From Billgrantia pellis (GTDB lineage Bacteria > Pseudomonadota > Gammaproteobacteria > Pseudomonadales > Halomonadaceae), in the NCBI RefSeq assembly GCF_008297955.1, contig NZ_VTPY01000003.1:496001-560000 (forward strand): a DNA stretch of 64,000 nt. Reading direction: 5' to 3'. Below are positions 59,614 to 64,000 of this stretch, in pieces. The position numbers and the translations under genes are program-made. The notes beneath the pieces were generated by a model. The model made no database searches, had not been told where the DNA came from, and saw only the letters and a list, made by a program, of their open reading frames with translations. Each line of letters begins with the position of its first letter. Position 1 is the first letter of the stretch.

Positions 59614-60948
59614 ATGGATCCGACCACGCTGGGTATCATCGTCGCCGTCGCCTTGATGGTGCTGATGGCGATCGGCACCCCCATCGCCTTCGCCCTGGGC
59701 GGCGTCTCGCTGCTCGCCCTGATCTACGACCGCGGCCTGCCCGAGCTCATCTACTTCGGCGAGACCTTCTTCGACCGCATCGCCGAGTTCGGCTTCGTCG
59801 CCATCCCCATGTTCATCCTGATGGGCGCAGCGGTGGCGTCGTCACCTACCGGCCGCGACCTCTACCGCTCGTTGGACCTGTGGATGGGCCGGCTGCCGGG
59901 CGGCCTGGCCGTGTCCAACATCGGCGCCTGCACCATCTTCTCCGCCCTCTCCGGCTCGTCGCCGGCCACCTGTGCGGCCATCGGCAAGATGGGCATTCCC
60001 GAAATGCGCACCCGTGGCTATCCCGACGGCGTGGCGGCGGGCTGCATCGCCGCCGGCGGCACCCTGGGCATCCTCATCCCGCCCTCGGTGACCATGATCA
60101 TCTACGGCATTTCCACCGAGACCTCGATCGGGCGGCTGTTCATCGCCGGCGTGGTGCCGGGCTTCATGCTCGCCGGACTGTTCATGGCCTGGACGATGAT
60201 CGCCTGCCGGCTGGCCGGGGGGTACGCCAACCCGCTGGCGCAGGCTGCCGGCCAGATGAAGGAAACCGTCAAGGCCAACGTCGATACCAACATGCGAGCG
60301 CTGGTTCGCGTGCTGCCCTTCCTGGCGGTGGTCGGGGGCATCCTGTTCGCCCTATATGGCGGTGTGGCCACGCCCTCCGAAGCCGCCGGCGTCGGCGCCT
60401 TCCTGTGTTTGGCATTGGCCGTGATCATCTACCGCATGTGGCAAGTGGGGCCGATCAAGCTGATCATGCGCGACTCCCTGCGCGAAAGCGTGATGATCAT
60501 GTTGGTGATCGCCTGCGCCGAGGTGTTCGCCTATGCGCTCTCTTCGCTGTTCATCACCCAGACCGTGGCCGGTGCCATCGCCGAGATGGAAGTCAATCGC
60601 TGGGTGCTGATGGGTGTGATCAATGTCTTCCTGCTGGTGGCCGGTTTCTTCCTGCCGCCGGTGGCGGTGATCGTGATGACCGCCCCGATCCTGCTGCCGA
60701 TCATCCTCGCCGCCGACTTCGACCCCTACTGGTTCGCGGTGATCCTGACGATCAACCTGGAGATCGGTCTGATCACCCCGCCGGTGGGCTTGAACCTGTT
60801 CATCATCAAGGGCATCGCACCGGACATCACGCTACGCGACATCCTGATGGGCAGCCTGCCCTACGCCCTGTGCATGGTGCTCGGGATCGTCCTGCTGTGT
60901 TTCTTCCCGGGCATCGCCCTGTGGCTACCCAACCTGATCATGGGCTGA
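59614..60948 (+). CDS. matM: TRAP transporter large permease for malonate (MatM-like)
   Basis: 444 residues from ATG 59614, with GGGAGGG upstream overlapping the matQ end. VAIPMFILMGAAVASSPTGR, CTIFSALSGSSPATCAAIGK (sodium-site loop), GGTLGILIPPSVTMIIYGI and LITPPVGLNLFIIKGIAP are DctM motifs. It is the ion-coupled channel subunit for malonate uptake. The decarboxylase starts 11 bp after its stop. Confidence 0.92.
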   Translation: MDPTTLGIIVAVALMVLMAIGTPIAFALGGVSLLALIYDRGLPELIYFGETFFDRIAEFGFVAIPMFILMGAAVASSPTGRDLYRSLDLWMGRLPGGLAVSNIGACTIFSALSGSSPATCAAIGKMGIPEMRTRGYPDGVAAGCIAAGGTLGILIPPSVTMIIYGISTETSIGRLFIAGVVPGFMLAGLFMAWTMIACRLAGGYANPLAQAAGQMKETVKANVDTNMRALVRVLPFLAVVGGILFALYGGVATPSEAAGVGAFLCLALAVIIYRMWQVGPIKLIMRDSLRESVMIMLVIACAEVFAYALSSLFITQTVAGAIAEMEVNRWVLMGVINVFLLVAGFFLPPVAVIVMTAPILLPIILAADFDPYWFAVILTINLEIGLITPPVGLNLFIIKGIAPDITLRDILMGSLPYALCMVLGIVLLCFFPGIALWLPNLIMG

Positions 60949-60959
60949 CGGAGCGCGAC

Positions 60960-62330
60960 ATGAACATGACCTTCCTGCAGGAGCTGTTCAACAGCATCAC
61001 CCAGCGCGACGCCAGGCTCTGGCGACGCCAGGGCGATACGGCCACTCCCGATCACCGCCGGATGCTCGACGCGTGCCGGGCACTGCTCGAGAGCGACGGT
61101 GAGGCCTCGAGCATCAGCCTGGCAAGCCGCGCGCTCGCCATGTATCAGCGCCTGGACGAGGAGGAGCGCACACGCTTCTTCGAGCGGCTGGCCAGCGATT
61201 TCGCCGCCGACCCGGCGCTTATCGACGAAACCTACGCGATCTATCGCGCGCAGCGCGACAACGCCAGCCTGCAGATGCTGTTCGACGCCTGCGAGCCGCG
61301 TCGCCAGGAGCTGTTCCGCCGCCTCAACCTGGCCAGCAACGGCACCCACGCCTTGGTACGCATGCGCGAAGGGCTGCTCGAACGGATGCACGAACGGCCC
61401 CGCTCCGACACCCGCGAGCTCGGTGCCATCGACGCCGACTTCGCGCACCTGTTCGGCTCCTGGTTCAACCGCGGCTTCCTGGTGCTCAAGCGCATCGACT
61501 GGAATACACCGGCCTCGATCCTGGAGAAGATCATCCGCTACGAGGCGGTCCACGAGATCCGCGACTGGGATGACCTCCGCCGCCGGTTGGATGCCGTGGA
61601 TCGACGCTGCTTCGCTTTTTTCCATCCGGCGATCGGCGACGAGCCATTGATCTTCGTCGAGGTGGCCCTGCACAGAGGACTGCCTCAGCGCATCCAGCCC
61701 ATCCTGGCTGGCGAGCATCGCGACATCGACGACCCCGAGTCCGCCGACGCCGCCGCCTTCTTCGGCATCAGCAACTGCCAGACCGGCCTGCGCGGCATCT
61801 CCTTCGGCAACTTCCTGATCAAGCAGGTAGTGCAGGAGCTCAAGCAGGAGCTGCCGCAGCTCAAGCACTTCGTCACGCTCTCGCCGGTGCCCGGGTTCGC
61901 CCACTGGCTCGCCGAGCGTCGCAACGACGAGACGCTGCCCGATGAACTGCGCCAGGTGCTGCACGAACTCGACGCGCCCGACTGGCACCTCGACCCGGCC
62001 CGGAGCGAGCGCCTCAAGACCGTAGTCAAGCCGCTGGTCGCACGCTATCTGGTCGATGAGAAGAACGCCGCCGGCCTGCCGCTCAATCCGGTGGCGCGCT
62101 TCCATCTGGGCAACGGCGCCGAACTGCACCGCATCAACTGGCTGGGTGACACCTCGCCCAAGGGCTTGAAGCAGGCCGCCGGGCTCATGGTCAATTACCT
62201 CTATGTGCTCGACGACATCGAGCGTAATCACGAGAACTACACCGCCAATGCCACCGTGGTCTGCTCCGGCGAGGTCCGGGACCTCAATCGCCGCGCCAGA
62301 AAGATGGCCAAGGGAGAATTCGCCAAATGA
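60960..62330 (+). CDS. matA: Malonyl-CoA decarboxylase
   Basis: 456 residues. FGISNCQTGLRGISFGNFLI carries the Ser region and FHLGNGAELHRINWLGDTSP the catalytic His of malonyl-CoA decarboxylases; KHFVTLSPVPGFAHWL is a further family block. It converts malonyl-CoA to acetyl-CoA and CO2, the last step of malonate use. It ends with ATGA, overlapping matB. Length matches bacterial MatA/MCD. Confidence 0.95.
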   Translation: MNMTFLQELFNSITQRDARLWRRQGDTATPDHRRMLDACRALLESDGEASSISLASRALAMYQRLDEEERTRFFERLASDFAADPALIDETYAIYRAQRDNASLQMLFDACEPRRQELFRRLNLASNGTHALVRMREGLLERMHERPRSDTRELGAIDADFAHLFGSWFNRGFLVLKRIDWNTPASILEKIIRYEAVHEIRDWDDLRRRLDAVDRRCFAFFHPAIGDEPLIFVEVALHRGLPQRIQPILAGEHRDIDDPESADAAAFFGISNCQTGLRGISFGNFLIKQVVQELKQELPQLKHFVTLSPVPGFAHWLAERRNDETLPDELRQVLHELDAPDWHLDPARSERLKTVVKPLVARYLVDEKNAAGLPLNPVARFHLGNGAELHRINWLGDTSPKGLKQAAGLMVNYLYVLDDIERNHENYTANATVVCSGEVRDLNRRARKMAKGEFAK

Positions 62331-63838
62331 ATCTGTTCGAAACCTTCGCTGCGCGCATGCGCGATCGCGGCGATGCCGATTTCATCACTACCCGTGAAGG
62401 CCACCGCTACTCCTACCGCGACGCCCAGGCGATCAGCGCCCGCCTGGCCGGGGCCCTGAACGAGCTGGGCGTGGCACCCGGCGACCGGATCGCCGTGCAG
62501 GTCGACAAGAGCCCCGAGACGATCCTGCTCTATCTCGCCTGCCTGCGCGTGGGCGGCGTCTACCTGCCGCTCAACACCGGCTACACCGCCGACGAGATCC
62601 GCTATTTCCTGTCCGACGCCGAGCCGGCGCTGTTCGTCTGCCGCCCCGCCGCCCTCGAAGAGGCACGCGAGGTGGCCGGCGAGAGCGGCTGCCCGGCGGT
62701 GGAAACCCTGGGTACCGACGCTGACGGCAGCCTGATGGCGGCAGCCGAGCGGGCCACCCCACGCGAAACCATCGAGCCGCGCGAAGACGACGACCTGGCG
62801 GCGATTCTCTACACTTCGGGCACTACCGGGCGTTCCAAGGGCGCCATGCTGACCCACCGCAACCTGGGCTCCAACGCCGCCACGCTGAGGGAGGCCTGGC
62901 GTTTCACCGCCGAGGATCGCCTGATCCACGCCCTGCCGATCTTCCATACCCATGGCCTGTTCGTCGGCTGCAACGTCACCCTGATGGCCGGTTCGAGCAT
63001 GCTGTTCCTGCCCAGGTTCGATGCCGACACGATCTTCGAGGAAATGCCGCGCGGTACGGTGCTCATGGGCGTGCCCACCTTCTACACGCGCCTGGTCCTG
63101 GATGAACGCCTCACCCCCGAAGCGACCGCCAACATGCGCCTGTTCGTCTCCGGTTCGGCCCCGCTCACCGCCGAAACCCACCAGGCGTTCCAGGCGAAGA
63201 CGAGGCACGCCATTCTCGAACGCTACGGCATGACCGAGACCAACATGAACCTCTCCAATCCCTACGACGGCGAGCGCCGGGCCGGCACCGTGGGCATGCC
63301 GCTGCCGGGGGTGGAGTACCGTATCACCGATCGCGAAACCCACGAGCCGGTGCCCCCGGGCGAGATCGGCATGCTCGAGATACGTGGCCCCAACGTCTTC
63401 ATCGGTTACTGGCGCATGCCCGGGAAGACCCGCGAGGAGCTGCTCGAAGACGGCTTCTTCATCACCGGCGACCTGGCCATGGTCGACGAGCAGGGCTACG
63501 TGCACATCGTCGGTCGCGACAAGGATCTGGTGATCTCAGGGGGCTACAACGTCTACCCCAAGGAGGTCGAGCAAGTGATCGACGAGTTGGAGGGCGTGGT
63601 GGAATCCGCCGTGATCGGCGTGCCGCACCCGGACTTCGGCGAGGGCGTGACCGCCGTAGTGGTGCCGGAACCGGGCGCCGAACTCAGCGAACGCCAAGTG
63701 CTTGACCATCTGGAGGGCCACCTGGCGAAGTACAAACAGCCCAAGCGGGTGTGCTTCGCCGATTCCCTGCCGCGCAACACCATGGGCAAGGTGCAGAAGA
63801 ACGAGTTGCGCAAGCGGTATCAGGACATCTATCGCTGA
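62327..63838 (+). CDS. matB: Malonyl-CoA synthetase
   Basis: A 503-residue acyl-CoA synthetase of the AMP-forming family. The P-loop LYTSGTTGRSKGAMLT is at about 161-176, ERYGMTETNMNLSNPYDGER is the A5 motif, GFFITGDLAMVDEQG A7-A8, GRDKDLVISGGYNVYPKEVE, and the catalytic Lys is near 488 in NTMGKVQKNELRK. RYGMTETNM is diagnostic of MatB rather than acetate or fatty-acid ligases. It activates imported malonate to malonyl-CoA for MatA. The start overlaps the matA stop by four bases. Confidence 0.95.
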   Translation: MNLFETFAARMRDRGDADFITTREGHRYSYRDAQAISARLAGALNELGVAPGDRIAVQVDKSPETILLYLACLRVGGVYLPLNTGYTADEIRYFLSDAEPALFVCRPAALEEAREVAGESGCPAVETLGTDADGSLMAAAERATPRETIEPREDDDLAAILYTSGTTGRSKGAMLTHRNLGSNAATLREAWRFTAEDRLIHALPIFHTHGLFVGCNVTLMAGSSMLFLPRFDADTIFEEMPRGTVLMGVPTFYTRLVLDERLTPEATANMRLFVSGSAPLTAETHQAFQAKTRHAILERYGMTETNMNLSNPYDGERRAGTVGMPLPGVEYRITDRETHEPVPPGEIGMLEIRGPNVFIGYWRMPGKTREELLEDGFFITGDLAMVDEQGYVHIVGRDKDLVISGGYNVYPKEVEQVIDELEGVVESAVIGVPHPDFGEGVTAVVVPEPGAELSERQVLDHLEGHLAKYKQPKRVCFADSLPRNTMGKVQKNELRKRYQDIYR

Positions 63839-63858
63839 ATGCCATGACCCAGGCGCGT

Positions 63859-63879
63859 CCGGCCGGAACAACCGGCCGG
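63859..63879. terminator. Hairpin between matB and the convergent gene at the right edge
   Basis: A perfect CCGGCCGG-AACAA-CCGGCCGG stem-loop, 20 bp after the matB stop and 17 bp from the stop of the opposite gene. No T-run follows on either side, but its position suggests a shared terminator. Confidence 0.55.
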
Positions 63880-63895
63880 GCCGCACCGGGCCACC

Positions 63896-64000
63896 TTATA
63901 CCACCAGCGGCGTGACAAAGAAGGCGATCAGGAAGGCCGTTACCAGGCGCATCGCGATACCCAGCACGGCGGCGCCCATCGCTTCGCGTTCGGAAAGGTC
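63896..64000 (-). CDS. C-terminus of a membrane protein (runs off the right edge)
   Basis: The frame is open from the window edge to TAA at 63896. The visible 34 residues read DLSEREAMGAAVLGIAM, then a hydrophobic helix RLVTAFLIAFFVTPLVV up to the stop. One helix at the extreme C-terminus with a short periplasmic or cytoplasmic end suggests an integral membrane protein. The family cannot be named from this fragment. Confidence 0.5.
   Translation of the reverse strand, partial: DLSEREAMGAAVLGIAMRLVTAFLIAFFVTPLVV

Noticed and set aside
59880..62330. An 816-codon open frame covering matM and matA
   Set aside because: Only its last 456 codons encode a real protein (malonyl-CoA decarboxylase from 60960). 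The first 360 are a shadow frame of matM, with Arg/Gly/His-rich, low-complexity translation.
1..64000. CRISPR arrays, insertion sequences, prophage or defence genes
   Set aside because: No spaced direct repeats, transposase motifs, integrase or phage structural genes were found on either strand.

Overview
The window looks like a chromosomal segment of a high-GC gammaproteobacterium, most likely a Halomonas-type (Halomonadaceae) heterotroph. This is inference from gene content: many TRAP carriers, a matPQMAB-type malonate operon, a TPP-regulated Na+/solute symporter, SelO and mmsA. No rRNA, tRNA, CRISPR array or intact insertion sequence was seen. Most genes are GC-rich; two stretches are visibly AT-richer (about 7.3-11.5 kb and 24.2-26.6 kb), which suggests transfer.

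Layout. 0-4 kb: the start of an APC amino-acid permease, a sodium/solute symporter under a TPP riboswitch (thiV-like), a hypothetical protein, and an AhpD-like peroxidase-related enzyme whose end overlaps it. 4.4-11.5 kb: two complete DctPQM TRAP transporters flanking a GlxA-type AraC regulator. 11.7-26.6 kb: a surface-polysaccharide cluster made of several operons in both directions. It has a decayed acyltransferase, an NDP-6-deoxyhexose module, a Wzm/Wzt ABC exporter, five glycosyltransferases, and a UDP-2-acetamido-2,6-dideoxy-L-hexose module (L-QuiNAc or L-FucNAc). 26.7-29.3 kb: mmsA and a divergent LysR gene.

29.4-53.2 kb is a large catabolic island with a paralogous UTRA-type GntR regulator in each half. 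Half A has a TctCBA transporter, a LysR gene, two isocitrate-lyase/PEP-mutase-family lyases, a TAXI-TRAP transporter, an isochorismatase-fold hydrolase and a TauD-like dioxygenase. Half B has a six-gene minus-strand operon (tautomerase/SnoaL fusion, third PEP-mutase-family lyase, second isochorismatase-fold hydrolase, two PuuE-like deacetylase-fold hydrolases, FAD oxidoreductase). It is divergent from a GntR gene, which is followed by LeuC/LeuD-like hydratase subunits and a DctPQM transporter. A motif TGTCCTAT-N5-(AT/TA)ACA lies upstream of both GntR genes and upstream of the leuCD-TRAP operon, so the island looks like one regulon. The enzymes can be ordered into a pathway from a cyclic imide or amide, through a half-amide and an unsaturated dicarboxylate, to a hydroxy-diacid that a lyase cleaves. 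The substrate is unknown; this is the best candidate for an undescribed system.

53.7-64 kb: a sodium/solute symporter with a 42-residue membrane partner, SelO, then the malonate module (FCD-type GntR regulator, TRAP P-Q-M, malonyl-CoA decarboxylase, malonyl-CoA synthetase), and the end of a membrane protein at the right edge.
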